Source: Amia ocellicauda (Eukaryota > Chordata > Actinopteri > Amiiformes > Amiidae). Taken from it: a stretch of DNA of 64,000 nt. The DNA lies in the NCBI RefSeq assembly GCF_036373705.1, contig NW_027102664.1, positions 310,001 to 374,000 on the forward strand. The letters run 5' to 3'. Positions 19,168 through 31,913 of the stretch are shown here, piece by piece. Position numbers and translations under genes: made by a program. The notes below the pieces were generated by a model. That model was not told where the DNA came from and did not search any database. It worked only from the letters and a program-made list of their open reading frames with translations. Positions within the stretch are counted from its first letter, which is position 1. Each line of letters starts with the position of its first letter.

Positions 19168-21208
19168 ATGTCCGGAAACAACATCAGCGATTCGATTTAA
19201 ACGAGTTTTTAGGCAAGTCTTCAGATTCTTTTCATTGACTCAGAGCGTGTTGTGTGCATGTATTGTAAATAAGGCTATAACATCTGTTTTAAGTTCTGTA
19301 AAATAATTTTTCAGCCAGTCAACAGGAGTTAATTCCCAACGCTGAGGAGATCATCTGGAACAACGACGGTAAGATTTTTGTGTTTGCGCTCATGGGTTCT
19401 TATGCATGGGTGTGTGTGGTTTGAAGCGGCTCATTAGAGTTATGAAAACGTTTTAATATATATTAATGCCGGTCTCTTTAATTACACAGAAACTATCGAA
19501 AGGCCTGTGATTAATGTCTCCAAGGATCGACCAAGAGAAGTGGTTGTCCCTAGACAGGCTGTCTGCCGACCGGGTAAGAACTAAACCCCTGTTTGTTTGT
19601 ATAACGTTTCTGTAAGATGTTTGAGTCCAGTTTTGTTAATTTTAAAAAATTATCCTGTCTAACAGTATTAAGAAACGTGGTTTGAGACAACGAAAGGCCT
19701 TCCACATCGAGGGCTTGTTTCGTTTTACCTTCGAGAACCGTAACCTTTCAAGAATCTGAAAGGCCGTCAGCCCCGGTATCTGATAGCTGTGAGTAAATAT
19801 CTGCAGCCTGTAAGAGGTTAAAGCTTTTTATAAAGCGGTGTGGTTAAAGGTTAAACATGTCTCTTACCTTCACAGCGGTGCAAAAAGCTAAACCAGCCGA
19901 AAAACATAAGAAACGATTATTCTGTGGAGGTAAGTAAGATCTTTCAAACTTTAATGTTTTTAAAAGGGCTTTGTTTGCCCGTTGAGGGCTAATATTTAAG
20001 CGATGGGTGACCGTTTCCTGTAGGGCGGGGGGTTCTGGGAAAGATCTTTAGAAGTCCGGACAGGTCTAGGCTTGTTTCTGGGGAACGTGTTTAGAAATGA
20101 CCGATTGCCGTACCGTCTGGTTAGGAAGTAAAGCCGTCCGAAAGGGTTTAGTAAGTTGTTTGGCTTATCTCCCGCTATTATACTTCTGTTTTAAAGTGGT
20201 TGTAGGAAAAGGCTTGAAGGTGTTCATTGTATTTAATATTTAAACAGATCGTGAAAACGTTTGTGAAACAGGAAGTCCCGGGATCAGGAAGCGTTTACAC
20301 TTGGAAGGTTCGTTTAAAAATGAAATGTTGTTGTGTGTGTGTGTGTTTTATTAACAATATTACAGTTTTTAAAGAAACATTTAAGAAACAGTTTATTTAC
20401 AGCGGCTTCTCTGTTTTAAATTTATTATCAAGTCCTAATAAATATATTGTCTGTAAATAATAAGGCGTTGTAGTGAATGTCTAAGGCTATTTTCAAAGGT
20501 CTAAAAAAGCTAAAGGTTTTGAATGTCCTGGACATGTTGTTTTAAGTTTGATTTCTGTCGCCGTTTAAAGATGTAAATGTAATGTATATTTTTATTCTTC
20601 CCAAGACTCTTGGGATAGTCATTCTGTGAATGAGCTATTGAGGACAATTACCCCGTCTAAGTGGGATCAAACATCTTTCCCGGTGAGATCACCGAGAGGA
20701 TCCCCCACGATGGTCTTGGAGACCCCCCAACATCTACTCAGGCCACAGCCTTCTGGGGGTAATTCAACACCCCAGATTCAGCCCGCCGCATTGTCGGGCG
20801 GAACAAATACAGGCATCCAACAACCTCAGGGGTCGCCGTCAGTCAGGGCTGACACACCACCCAACGACGGCCTAGTTTCAACATCGTCCCCCCAGACCCG
20901 TTTCTTGGCTACCGAAACGCGAAACAGTAACCCCGCGCTTGGCCAGGGTGTCACCGCAAAGGCCTTCTTGGTCTCTGTCCATGAGTATACACTCACTCCC
21001 TGCCTCCTTCGACCGAGATTTACCGGAGCGACCATCCTTTGAAGCTGAGCCAGGCCACCAGCCCCCGGAGCTACTTCCTGAAGGTCGGCATGAGTTGCTA
21101 CATACTTTGTTACAAAATCAAAGACTTGTGTTACTGGGGCAAAACCTGGTGATAGAGAGCCAAAACACCCTTATTAATACCCTTACTAACGAATTGTACC
21201 GTATTTAA
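19168..21208 (+). pseudogene. Seven-exon gene of unknown function, copy B (broken)
   Basis: Same exon chain as copy A, with exon 7 at 20606-21208. Exon 3 is full length (84 nt), which shows that copy A lost 8 nt. A single base is missing in exon 1 (GCGATTCG versus GCGACTTCG), causing a frameshift, and an extra A near 20927 shifts exon 7. In exon 4, GTTTGAGAC replaces GTTCGAGAC and makes a stop. Confidence 0.6.
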
Positions 21209-21370
21209 TGTTTTAATAGACACAAAACGCCTTACTATTGTGGGTTGTTGGAAAAATAAAAAATAAATTAAAAAATGTCCTGACTTGGTAAAAGAACTCA
21301 CAAACTAAAGGATTATGAACAAGCTAGGGCCCCAAAAAGACCTTCCCGAGAGAACATCCCCGGCCCTGTT

Positions 21371-23218
21371 GTGAACTCCTCTGATGTCCCAATGAACCTG
21401 GAACTATTACAAATGATAAATGATTTAAATAACCCCCAATTACCACCGATAGAATGTGAATTAACAGACTTACCTGTGAACCCCGACCTGTTACAGATGG
21501 TCAATGATCTAAATAACCACCTCCCACCGGTAGCGCTTATAGAGGTTCACCCCCTAGTTCACCCCGATTTGTTTGAAATGGTGGAGTCTTTGGAGGAGCT
21601 ACCCCGACCAAATTCTGCCCCTATTATAAATGATTTGAAACAATTAGAACACAGGATGGCGGCAGAAGCAGCCATCACTATAAAGGAGGGTCTTGACATT
21701 AACCGGTTGGATATCTTTGAAGGACTTTTACAGGCTTTAAATGAGCCTCCTCAAAAAGGGGGTTTTGTAGATGTCAGCAGTGGGGGTGTTCGGAATGTGG
21801 AGGGTTCTGAGACTGATAAGGCTGTGGAGGACATGCTCTGTGAGAATGTAGGGGGTGAAGGCTTTGTTCAAAATGATGATGTGTCCAAGAGTACCAGTGA
21901 TCCCGTGATTATAGATAGACCGGCCTATAACAATTTTGAAATGATTCAGTGTTTTAATTTTGCAGAACTTTTAAATTGTGACAATTATGCAGAAATATTT
22001 GTCAACATACACGAGGCCTTGCAGAAAATGCTTGAACAGGTTGCTGAAAGGGTCAGACCTCGAGATGTTGTACAGTTAGAACTCAGAGGGGATGATTTGT
22101 TTAGCAACCTATCTGTAATGCTGAGTGGAGATAATTTAGATGTCTGGCTAAAATCGAAGCGTTATTGCAAAGTAACGCAGCCATCTTAGCTGATGAAAGT
22201 CTGTCTCTGGTAATGAATGTGGTTCGTAACCCTGAGGGTGGGGCGCTTAGAAGACTGTCGAAATGCTTGAAGAACGACATAATTAGGACCAAGCTCAGGC
22301 AATTAGTGGTGAGTTCCAGTGGGGACAATAAGCTCTGTTTTGCTTACAGTTTAATAAAACTACTCACCCCCGACATGCCTGAACCCCAAGCTCTGCAAGA
22401 GGCTTTAACGCTTCATCAGAGGGCTGGCTTAAACTCTCAACAGAGGGTTGCCTTTTCAGACATCACCAAGTTGCAGGAACATAACTGTAAACCCCGCCAA
22501 GAGACAAACTGATTTTAAACAGTCTGTGGGGTAAGTTTGGGGAAAGAAATTACCGTCTAAACACAACCTTGATTAAAACCCCTGAACAGTTTATAGAATT
22601 TATGTTTTCCAAACAACATGCAGTATCACACTTTCAATTCTTAAATGACCACGTGGCACAGGTCCAGTGGAGGGCCCCTAAAGATTTCCCCACCAAACAG
22701 GGGAACGTTAATGTTTTCATAGCGGTTTTTACCACGGCTTACGCCCGGCTTGAACTGTACAACTTAATGGATCAGTTGCAGGAACGCACACTCTATCATG
22801 ATTCTGACTCTGTAATCTTTGTCACCAGGCCAGGGGATTGGGTCCCTCCCCTCGGGGACTACCTTGGGGAGTTAACGAGCGAACTAGATCCTCAGGACCA
22901 CATAGTGGAGTTTGTTTCAGGGGGTCCTAAGACGCATACAGAACGGCTGCGGGTAAGACCTGTATGAAAGTTAAGGGTTTCACTCTGAACCATTGTAACA
23001 ACAAGCTCATTAACATCAAGTCTCTGACGACCCTGGTAGAAAGTTTTGTAACCGAGAAAGACGCGCCTCCTCGTGAGATTATTACAGCCGGAAATCAGAT
23101 CTATCGCAATAAAAAGGGGTACACGTTGGAAAATAGATCACTAAACAAACGGTTCAGGGTGGTGTACAATAAAGGAGTGTTGAAGACTGATTATACCACT
23201 CTGCCTTATGGATATTAG
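21371..23218 (+). pseudogene. polB: DNA polymerase remnant with 2.3-kb internal deletion, copy B
   Basis: Keeps the N-terminal frame (21371-22189) and the overlapping -1 frame from 22165. At about 22473 it jumps to sequence equivalent to 6874 of copy A, losing the zinc-binding, exonuclease and motif A regions. Motif C reads DSDS at about 22800 instead of DTDS. A further frame break lies near 22935. Cannot encode an active polymerase. Confidence 0.9.
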
Positions 23219-23879
23219 CGGTGGTTTTGATAACAGACTTCAACACCCTTTCTCCTGTATTATAGCTGGTCCCTCCAATTCGGGGAAGAGCTATCTTATA
23301 AGGAACATCATAGAAGATGTGGACGCAACCGTGTCCCAAGCTCTTGACAACATAGTGTGGTGTTACTCTTGCTGGCAACCTCTCTACGATGATTTGGCTT
23401 CGAAAAAAAATAATCTGAAATTTGTGCAAGGTCTCCCCGCCTCGTTGTAAGACGATGACTTGTTCCCGCCCGGTCAAACTAACCTAGTGATCCTTGATGA
23501 CCTGATGGAGCAGGCCGGTGACAACAGTGAAGTGGAAAAAGCTTTCACAAAGTACACTCATCATAGGAATTTAAGTATTCTTTATTTAGTTCAAAATCTA
23601 TTTTTTCAAGGTAAAAAAAGCCGCACTATTAATTTAAATGCCAATTATATAATTCTTTTTAAAAACCCCAGAGATAAACTACAGGTCACCGTCTTGGCTC
23701 GTCAAATGTACCCTAACCAGACCAAGTTCTTTTTGGAGGCATTTGAGGATGCCACCAAAAAACCCTACGGGTACTTGATTGCGGACTTAAAAGCACAAAC
23801 CCCAGAAGACTTTCGCCTCAGAACAGGTTTGTGCCCGCCCGATTGGCCGGCAGTGTATGTGCTACAGAAAAGGAAATAA
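23208..23879 (+). pseudogene. Packaging ATPase, copy B (nonsense)
   Basis: Same length and motifs as copy A (Walker A GPSNSGKS, Walker B NLVILDD), but TAA at 23448-23450 stops the frame at residue 81, between the two Walker motifs. Confidence 0.88.
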
Positions 23880-23885
23880 ATAAGA

Positions 23886-24221
23886 ATGTCTGTTCGGATT
23901 AAAAGAAATCTGCCACTTTTGCAAATGTTATTTGAGGGGAGCCTGCGCCATAGGAAAGCTGTGCTGGCAGGGGCCCCCTCGGATTTGATCGAGACCATGT
24001 GTGAAATAGCTTTTAACATCTTACACGGTAATATACCCCTAACCCCTTCTTAACATTCTAAACTCAAAAAACAAAAAGCGGTTATCAAGATCATCGCTAA
24101 TAAGAAGTATTCTATTAAAAGAAAAAGAAAGAAGATTAATCAAACCAGGGGTTTTATAGGACCGCTGTTGAGCATAGCCGTGCCTTTCCTAACCAGTCTT
24201 CTAGCTTCCAGAGTGGGTTAA
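23886..24221 (+). pseudogene. Small basic protein, copy B (nonsense)
   Basis: Counterpart of 8294-8629. TAA at 24051-24053 replaces a Gln codon halfway, before the basic stretch and hydrophobic tail. Confidence 0.75.
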
Positions 24222-24223
24222 TA

Positions 24224-24967
24224 ATGGAATATGCTCAGAAAATGTTTTTGATCCCTCAGGAGCAGCTTGAGAAACTGAGAAAAAATGTTGTCGGGCAAGA
24301 GCCCATTAGACAAACGGCCGAAAACAACCTGGACTCTGAAATGAAAGCTATACAGGCCAGGGCCGATTTAAATCAGTATTCCAAAGCCCAGTTGTATACC
24401 AACACGTTACAGCGTTACCTCCGTCTGGTTAGACAGGGTGAAAAAGATCAAAACATTTTAACTTTAACCATGGCCTCTCAAGAAAATGGTTCTGGGGCTG
24501 ATGCGGGGGGTACGGTTGATAAAGATGTTGCGGTGACCGAACCTGTTGAGAGTTCAGAGGGAGATGTTGTAACGGATGTTTTGAGAAACATGCCGGCCAG
24601 AAGCAGGAGACATGCAGAATATATCCTGCGCAAAATGGTTCAGAAACCGCGGGTAACGGCTTGGAATGAACAGGGTGAATTTGTTTTTAAAGGACAACTG
24701 ATCAAAGGTTCACACATGTTTGATTTGTTGAAGAGTGTCAATAGCACTAATAAGGTACCCGAGAGTCGCCGACCTGTAGGCTGGAATGCTTTCCTACAGG
24801 CGATGGCCTGTCTGAACATGCCCCAATCCACAGTTCCTAACCAGGAAACGCGACAAAAAATCCATCTGTGTAAAGAGGTGTAGCCTGATCTGACTCCGAT
24901 ATCTCATTACTCTGACCGTGCTTAGCGACCATCCTCAGGATCTATCCATCGTTGGGAAGCTTATTAA
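24224..24967 (+). pseudogene. Conserved 247-aa Maverick protein, copy B (late nonsense)
   Basis: Open for 219 codons, then TAG at 24881-24883, and a second TAG about 40 nt on. The conserved C-terminal GWNAFLQAMACLNMP segment is retained upstream of the stop, so only the tail is lost. Confidence 0.75.
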
Positions 24968-25146
24968 TCTCATGTTTTTATTTGTCTCCCCTGTAAATAA
25001 TGACCCGACAAACAATTTTTTATTTTATTTTTTTTATTTTCAAATGTTGTACATTTATTTATAACATAACCCCTGCTTTGTATAAGAATTGTTTTGAATA
25101 AAAACAAAACTAATGATTCAAAGGCTGTTTTCTTTATTTTTTCACC

Positions 25147-25718
25147 TTAACACGCATGACATCTTTTAAAATCCTCACAAGAACACCCCATCTGTATACA
25201 TGACTGGCTAGGGTCGTAAGTCATTGTGTTATAAGGGGGGTCCACAGTGTACTGACAAACTCTGCCACTTTTTTATCATTTTGGCCTAAATCCTCACTGT
25301 ACAAGGCCATAATATCGGGGTATGACCTTCCTTTAGATCTATGATATAAGAAAAACACACAGTGCTGACCACAAGTGAAGGTCTGAAGACTTTGTACTTG
25401 ACGACCGCTGTAAATGGTTTCTTGACAGTTGTTGAGCAGAAAGTTATTGATCTTCCGAGGGAAAGGTCTGAAATCCGGGGGGTTTCCATAGGAATCAAAA
25501 AATTCACCACGGTGGTCCTCCCTTAGATAAATAGCCAGCCAATGTTCTCCGGGCATATTTTTAGGGTGTGTGTTGATTATGTACATTGCAGGTAAATTCT
25601 TGATCTTAAATTTAGGTAGCTGATCGCAGGCGTAGACTCCTTGAAACAGTTTCCGTGAGCCGGCCAGGGCATTCATGATGTGGTTGAGCTCTCTGGTGTT
25701 CATTTTAATAATAATCAT
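25147..25718 (-). pseudogene. Adenain-like protease, copy B (C-terminal frameshift)
   Basis: Catalytic region preserved (GEHWLAIYL, FFDSYG, TCGQHCVFF). One G is missing from the G-run near 25236, shifting the last 30 residues and losing the Cys-rich end. Confidence 0.82.
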
Positions 25719-26996
25719 ACCGAACGTTTCTCCTCCGATTCACCTCAATAATGTTGTCAAACACAGCATACACGACCATATTTACAGTGCGTGGTAGAGG
25801 CTGCTTGAAACGCATCTCCAAACGCATATTGCCCGTCTTCATCAGTGAAAAATGTTGTCCACACTCTTCGTCAGGGGTCAGGTTGAAACCGTACAGGGTG
25901 TAACCGCTGCAGTATTCCCGGCGATCGATCAGCAGAGTTTGATCCTTGAGATGGCGACCCGTAGCCAGTACTACACTGTAATATTCACGAACCGCATTGC
26001 CGTTTTCAAAGTCAGGTTGAAAAGGTCTGGATGGAACCTGCACACCATCGACGTACAACGCTATAAATTCCGCGTTATAATGTTTAAAGTTAAAAAGGTT
26101 CTTGTTGTAAACCCCGGTAAATGCATCATTATCCACGAGACCAATAATAACCTGTTTTGGGAGCTGTCCTAGAAACAGATTTTCCTGGTTCATCACCCGT
26201 GTCCCTGCAGGGATACTGTGGACTTTCATATAGACTCTTTCGATCGGGTACTTAACGCCTGCGCGTGTCCTAGTTTAACCGCCGGGGAGACGGACACTTT
26301 TTTCACAAACAGCGAGGCCGATAATATGGTCAGTTTATATTTTTCAGTATCAGGGGTCATCAGATAAAAAGCACTTTTACTACGGATCATTTTAATTTTA
26401 ATGTCTACCCCGTTGAGCATGAGTTTTTCTTGGAAAAATATGTCTGCATTGATATGCCCCATTAGCTCAAAGGTCCTCCCTTCTGTTGAAGAGGCCGTTC
26501 TTTTTTGCAAACCCTTATTGAGTCCCTCTGGATCCTTGTCGTCCATAGCTTCCGGGTTGTCTTTGAAGAAAAGGCCGGGGCTGAACTGTTTGCTTAGGGT
26601 CTCCTCACTATAATTAAGGATACACTCCATCATGGCTCTATAGGGGTAAGTATTGCTGCTTTGACTAATGAGCCGATCTCCCAGGGTCACATCCACCTGT
26701 GAAAACATGGTGGCCACCGGGTAATTGATGACCCCAGCGTTGGCCGTCTTCTCGATTGCATCGCCATCCTCATTAGTCACTTTACAGTTCATTAAAATAA
26801 ATGTGTTATTCAAATCATTATAATCCTCGCCATTGCCAGCTATAAAAAACTCCAGAGGGGCCATGTCTGAAATTGCAGAAAGAGGGGGAATCTCTACATA
26901 TATGCTCTTATCTATACTCGTTTGAGTGTATGGAACTGTAAACAGATCCAGTTCTGATTTGACGCATTCTTCCAATAGACTGTGGACAAAAGACAT
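25705..26996 (-). pseudogene. Major capsid protein, copy B (frameshift)
   Basis: Two open parts, 26996-26226 and 26229-25705, joined at a 16-nt deletion near 26252. Unlike copy A, the C-terminal part is continuous to the stop. Confidence 0.82.
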
Positions 26997-26998
26997 GT

Positions 26999-27486
26999 TT
27001 AAAAGATATATCCTGAGGCTCTATTTTTCTTTCTTTGAGACTTTCTTTTTGCAGGTTTTTTCTTGTGCTGCTTCCTTCTCCGAGTGTTTCCACGATATGT
27101 TGGAGAATGAGAGATTCTTCGTTTTCTGTTAGCCACGGATCATCGTCGCCCTGGTGGACACATGCTGTTTCTTCTTTTACCCCCCCTCCTCGCCATTACC
27201 ATGAGACCCGAACCCTCCTGATGCTCATGGCTAGCTGCCCGGTTCATAACATTGGTGAACACGTCACTAACAATATTTTTAGCCGCTGATTTCAAGTGGG
27301 GTCTGGCTATAGCAAAGCCTCTCTTAAGCAGGGGTACGGCCATTCTAAAGAGACCACGAAAGAGTCCTCCTAGACCGGCGCCATACATTGTGGGGGCTCC
27401 TACAAAACCGGGCAAGCCGTTCCATCTTGCATCTTGTAATAATCCACATTGGCGCTAGGATCTACATAACCCCTCGAGGTAGCCAT
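26999..27486 (-). pseudogene. pVI-like basic protein, copy B (broken)
   Basis: Same -1 break near the N-terminus as copies A and C (ATCTTGCATCTTG region), with a second break in the basic tail. The central GLGGLFRGLFRMAVPLLKRG segment is kept. Confidence 0.6.
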
Positions 27487-27487
27487 T

Positions 27488-28222
27488 TTAATAATGTACA
27501 CACTGTTTCAGGGGTCGAAAATGTAGTTTGACAACTTAACTTTACCGAAGCGGAAGGGTACGTTGATATTCTGATCCGATTTGACTTCGATCGTGATGTT
27601 GTCAAAGTGGGTCTTTGAGACTGGTACGTAGTGTGGCTTGTCATAAGTAATTGTGACCATGTCATTGCTTTTACCTTTAATAAGTACATTTCTCAAAAGG
27701 GGGACATAACTATCCCCGACCCTCTGGTGGGTTATGATATCCGTATACACATAAAGAGTGTAAAAGCCGCCCCACCACTTCTGAGAACCTGCTCTCTGTG
27801 TCAGAATAGAACCCTAATATACGCCCCAGTTGGCCGCTGGTTTGAATGCTAATACCTGGTTTTGACACCTTGTACACTCTGTTTTTAATAGGGTTGTAAT
27901 ATAGCTTGATGTTGGGGGTGCCTTCTGAGAACTGTTTATGCATCTCATCTAATATTTTATCCACATTGTCATAATAACCTCCTTGTATCGTGAATGTCCA
28001 TTGACTCTTTTTAACATCATCAAAAATGGCGAAGGTGGCATCCTTATCTTGTAAAACAGCCCAAGTGTAAGGATACTGTATTTCCGCCAACCCCACTTCC
28101 CACGACCCTCTTAGATCTATAGATTTTCCAAATTGTACCGTGTAACTGGATGTTTCATTTTTAGGGTATATATCGAGAGAGGCGTTACTGGGTAGAGTCA
28201 CGTAGAAGCCTCATGATTCCAT
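27488..28222 (-). pseudogene. Penton-like minor capsid protein, copy B (broken)
   Basis: A TGA at 28211-28213 falls three codons after the ATG. The shared frame break lies near 27770-27800. Two extra bases near 27534 replace the C-terminus. Confidence 0.78.
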
Positions 28223-28268
28223 CTTGAGTATCGAGAGTAATGCCCCCAACACACCCGCGGGCATGTTG

Positions 28269-29360
28269 TTATAAGGATTGAATATCGCAAACCTGTTGTT
28301 CCGGGACCCAACTATTGAACTTTTCAGGCCATCCAAGCCATTTCACCAACACATATTTTTTCCGGTTCTGGGTTTTTTCAGCTAATATCTTTTCAACTCT
28401 GTATACACTGTCTTTACCCACAATCATTTTTTGTAACTCGGCTTCGTAAAACGTTCCTTCTATATCCTCCCCGTCATAGTCTTTTAACCGGTACACGGGG
28501 GGGGCTCTAGCCAACTGTTCGGTAACTGTAAAATATTCGTCAGAAAATGTTTGTTCATAACCTTTGGCAAAAGTACTCCTTAGCTTTGAAACGCGAACCA
28601 CATCACCGATGTTGAACTTATAAGTAGTTTTTCCCTTCTTAATAAATGGTCCGTATAATTTTGTATAGACCTGAAAAGAATTACTTTGATCAACATCTAT
28701 AGACTTCATTTTAATACTGGTGTGATACCCTTGGTTGTAAGCATCAATAAAATCCTGAACTTTATCAAAATACTTGAACGTGTTGACCGCTGTAAAATAT
28801 CTCCACATTTTGGTCTTTATGGTGCGGTTAAACCTCTCCACTACCGATGCTTTAAGCTCATTTCCGGTGGTGAAATGATGTATTTTGTGTCTCTTCAGTA
28901 GATTCTGAAATTCTCTGTTGAGAAACTCTTTTCCTTAATCAGTCTGCAGTTTTTTAGGACATCGACCCTGGGACAATATATCCTCAAAGACCCTCGTCAC
29001 CGCTCAACCTGTTTTATTATGTAGAATTCGAGCCCAGGCATATTTTGATTAAACATCGATACACATCAACATCAATTTGTGACCATTGTTATGTTTTGAT
29101 AAATTTGACATATCGACTAGATCCATTTGCCATTGTGAGTCTATGTCAGTTGCATATACGCGGTTTCTTTTAAAGTTAATCCTGAGAGGTTTATGTAAGG
29201 TATAGGCGTCTTGTTCCCGTAACCATTCTGAAACAACCACATCATTAACCTTCACTCCGGCCTCAGCGAGTCCTCTTTGAAAACCCTTCTTACCCGCCAA
29301 ACCCCCAATCTTGGCTGGGTTGTAGTATAGTTCCTGCATTTGGGGAGCTTGCCGAGTCAT
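28269..29360 (-). pseudogene. Integrase-chromodomain, copy B (multiple stops)
   Basis: The chromodomain and the region from the catalytic Glu onward are open (28841-28269). The core has stops near 29047 and in the second-Asp motif (Lys codon to TAA at about 28936). The N-terminal part is open (29378-29049). Confidence 0.85.
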
Positions 29361-29531
29361 TCTGTCAAATAACCACACAGACCCACACTATGCGCAAAGT
29401 TTTTTACAAGGTTTTTTATTCAACTTCAGGAGAGCAGATACCCCTTTTTAGACATTTGAGAAAAGTATAACATACACAACAATTTTTTCTACGGTCCAGA
29501 CAAAAAGAAATCAGATGATTGGTTACTTGAT

Positions 29532-29923
29532 CTATATCAACAAATATACCTGTTTCTTTATCTTGTAGGCACACACCTCAGTTACATATGTAAATAAACA
29601 ACAATATGACCTATTTTAAAATTAAACAGAGGTGTATTAAACATGCTCAGTAAAAGGTCATACAGATGTTGATGAAATGGCCTAATATCATTCTTGGCCC
29701 CCTTGAGCGCTTCATCCCAGTGTTCGTACCCCCCGATCTTTGTTACAGCAGCCATTAACTTTTCCAGGTTTGAAAGTTGATCCTCATCGATGGTTAAATC
29801 TGTAGAGAAAAGGCTCGCGTTGGCTACTTTTCTGTCAAGCACATGGTGTAATAGCGCTCTCAGGTTAGCTGCAGAGTGTTGATGACAGAACCAGTTGCAG
29901 AAGCAGTCCAGAACATTCCCCAT
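29532..29923 (-). pseudogene. Small helical, possible Bcl-2-like protein, copy B
   Basis: Lacks the TGA of copies A and D, so residues 1-109 are continuous from MGNVLDCF. One base is missing near 29593, which shifts the end of the BH1-like segment (GHIVV then YLHM). Confidence 0.45.
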
Positions 29924-29935
29924 GTTCAAAGTCCC

Positions 29936-30784
29936 TTAGTTCAGGTCAGAGTCTGAATCAGTGGCGTAGATGTCGAATTCTTCGTCGCTGTCCCCAGCTT
30001 TAACTTCTTTACGGAAGAAATAAGCTTTTAGCTTGCCAGCGGTTTTTCTACTCGGCTCATCCAGGTCATTGAGCAGCTGCCCAAGTTTCTCTATTATAAA
30101 CGGCTCCTTTTTCAGCTCCAGCAAAATCTCATCTATGATTTTCTGGACTTGTCCCGCAGTGACATGTATGTGGGAGTAAGACAGCGCCTTGATTAGTGCC
30201 GGTTTCAGCCACGGTTTGTTCAGTCTTCTGTAAAACACGTTGAAATAGAACAGGAAATAGTAACGGTCTGGTTCAAACAAACAACTGTGTCTCAACTGAC
30301 TGGGGTGATTCACTTCACACCCCCGACAGACTTCTTTCAGAGCTCGGTCGATGAGAGCACTCAGAATATACACCAGGGTGCTTTTAACCACTCTGCTTAC
30401 TTGGTCACATACCCCGGGCATAAATCCTTCGTCTTCATCACGCCCCCGGGACTGTCCGATGCTCATTGGTTCGCCTGGTGGTTTGTGGGGTGTTTCTACA
30501 TCCATTGGACTGACCCCCTCCTGAGACGCACAGACGGTAGACAGTTCGGCAAAATCGAGGCCCTCCATGAGCTCCAGAGGCTGGGGATCCCCGAGACTCA
30601 TTTGGACATCCATCGCACCGCATGTTGTTTCGTCCTGAGGGACCGGGGTCTGAGGTCTTGGAGAGTAACCGCAGTCAAAGGGTTCCAGAGTGTATACAAA
30701 ATCTGGGGAATAGAACCAGGGGTGATCCCGGGTTTGAAGAGGCCTGTAGAGCCTGTCGACGTCCGCAGCTTTCGGGTAAGACAT
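29936..30784 (-). CDS. Right-arm Cys/His protein with acidic tail, copy B
   Basis: 282 aa, uninterrupted, with the CRGC ... HPSQLRHSCL cluster and acidic tail. The upstream in-frame codon is GCG here rather than GTG, supporting the MSYPKA start. It stays open in an otherwise decayed copy, though this may only reflect its age. Confidence 0.7.
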   Translation of the reverse strand: MSYPKAADVDRLYRPLQTRDHPWFYSPDFVYTLEPFDCGYSPRPQTPVPQDETTCGAMDVQMSLGDPQPLELMEGLDFAELSTVCASQEGVSPMDVETPHKPPGEPMSIGQSRGRDEDEGFMPGVCDQVSRVVKSTLVYILSALIDRALKEVCRGCEVNHPSQLRHSCLFEPDRYYFLFYFNVFYRRLNKPWLKPALIKALSYSHIHVTAGQVQKIIDEILLELKKEPFIIEKLGQLLNDLDEPSRKTAGKLKAYFFRKEVKAGDSDEEFDIYATDSDSDLN

Positions 30785-30862
30785 TCTCTTTAATTTTAAA
30801 CCATGAATGAATTGTTGCGCCTTTTATCCTATCTCTTCACTACGTCATGACACACCGCCCTC

Positions 30863-31114
30863 TTAGAAGAGAGTAGCCCCTGAGCCGTCAGACCCCCCTC
30901 CAAAACCCCACACGTCGTCTGTTTTATCATCGTCGTCGTCATTCAAGGGGGATATATAATCCATAATCCAGCATATTCTCCTTCTAACCAAATCCAGTTG
31001 CGAACATTTGGTCAAGATGTCAAAACCATCATTTATACAGTTTATGACCTCTTTCAAGAACGGCCAGTCCACGGCGTCAAACATCATTTCAGTAACCTGT
31101 TTTTCTGGATCCTC
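30863..31114 (-). pseudogene. First leftward gene, 3' part only, copy B
   Basis: Retains the acidic C-terminal half (FLKEVINCINDGFDI ... DDDDDKTDDVWGFGGG), which A and D lost. The 5' half is cut off by the spacer junction at 31114. The frame happens to stay open into spacer sequence to 31213, making a chimeric 116-codon frame that is unlikely to be a real gene. Confidence 0.65.
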
Positions 31115-31247
31115 TTGCCCTTGAGCAATGCAAAATAGGTCAGTGAAAATAGAAACCTTTATCTCACAGGCTGGCCCAAGGGAAACGCCTGTGCGCGTTT
31201 TACCAGCCTGCATCGATGGGAGCCATTCGAAACGCCAGGACGGGTCG

Positions 31248-31320
31248 GTTTCCGTAGTGTAGTGGCTATCACGTTCGCCTCACACGCGACAGGTCCCCGG
31301 TTCGAAACTGGGTGGAAACA
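31248..31320 (+). tRNA. tRNA-Val (CAC), degenerate copy
   Basis: 73 nt with loop CTCACAC. Mismatches in the anticodon stem (GCGAC for GCGAA) and T-stem (ACTGGGTGG) suggest a decayed gene. Confidence 0.7.
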
Positions 31321-31840
31321 ACCCGCGGTGCACGTATGCCAGTGCCGTGTTACCCGTCCTCATCTCTCTGCCCCAAGGCCGGCCGTCGTTTTCTCTTCCT
31401 CGGAGTGGCAAGAAATCCTGACCTTGAGAACTAATGATCGAAGAAGGGTAGCTTTGCGAGGCGCTGGAACTGACACTTTTAAAATCGATACATGTTGTTG
31501 CTGTTACAATACGACCGTAGCAGGATCGGCGACATTGCTGTTACTCTTATGTAGTTGAAGGCGCAGTATAGCTCTGATAGTCTGCTGGTGAAGGAAGACC
31601 ACCAGCCGTTTGAACAAGCCATTCAGCATCACCTTGTTGGGCTAAGTGCAGGCACTGTCAGAGCGCAGGGCGTCCTGCCTTTGAAAGAGTTTCCAAAGTG
31701 TCCTGATGTGCCCTTGAGCATTGCAAAATAGGTCAGTGAAATTAGAAACCTTTATCTCACAGGCTGGCCCAAGGGAAACGCCTGTGCGCGTTTTACCAGC
31801 CTGCTTCGATGGGAGCCATTCGAAACGCCAGGACAGGTTG

Positions 31841-31913
31841 GTTTCCGTAGTGTAGTGGCTATCACGTTCGCCTCACACGCGAAAGGTCCCTGGTTCGAAA
31901 CCGGGCGGAAACA
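31841..31913 (+). tRNA. tRNA-Val (CAC)
   Basis: 73 nt, sequence-identical in arms and loops to the copy at 17281. No T-run within 50 nt downstream. Confidence 0.85.

Larger units (their letters stand above)
18596..31114 (+). mobile_element. Copy B: Maverick element truncated at both ends
   Basis: Same gene order as copy A but no TIRs. The left junction joins the tRNA-cluster spacer to element sequence equivalent to about 872 of copy A. The right junction, at about 31114, breaks inside the last leftward gene and runs straight into spacer sequence. An internal deletion of about 2.3 kb near 22473 removes the polymerase exonuclease region and motif A. Nonsense codons affect the ATPase, small basic protein, 247-aa protein, penton and integrase genes, making this the most decayed long copy. 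Confidence 0.93.
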
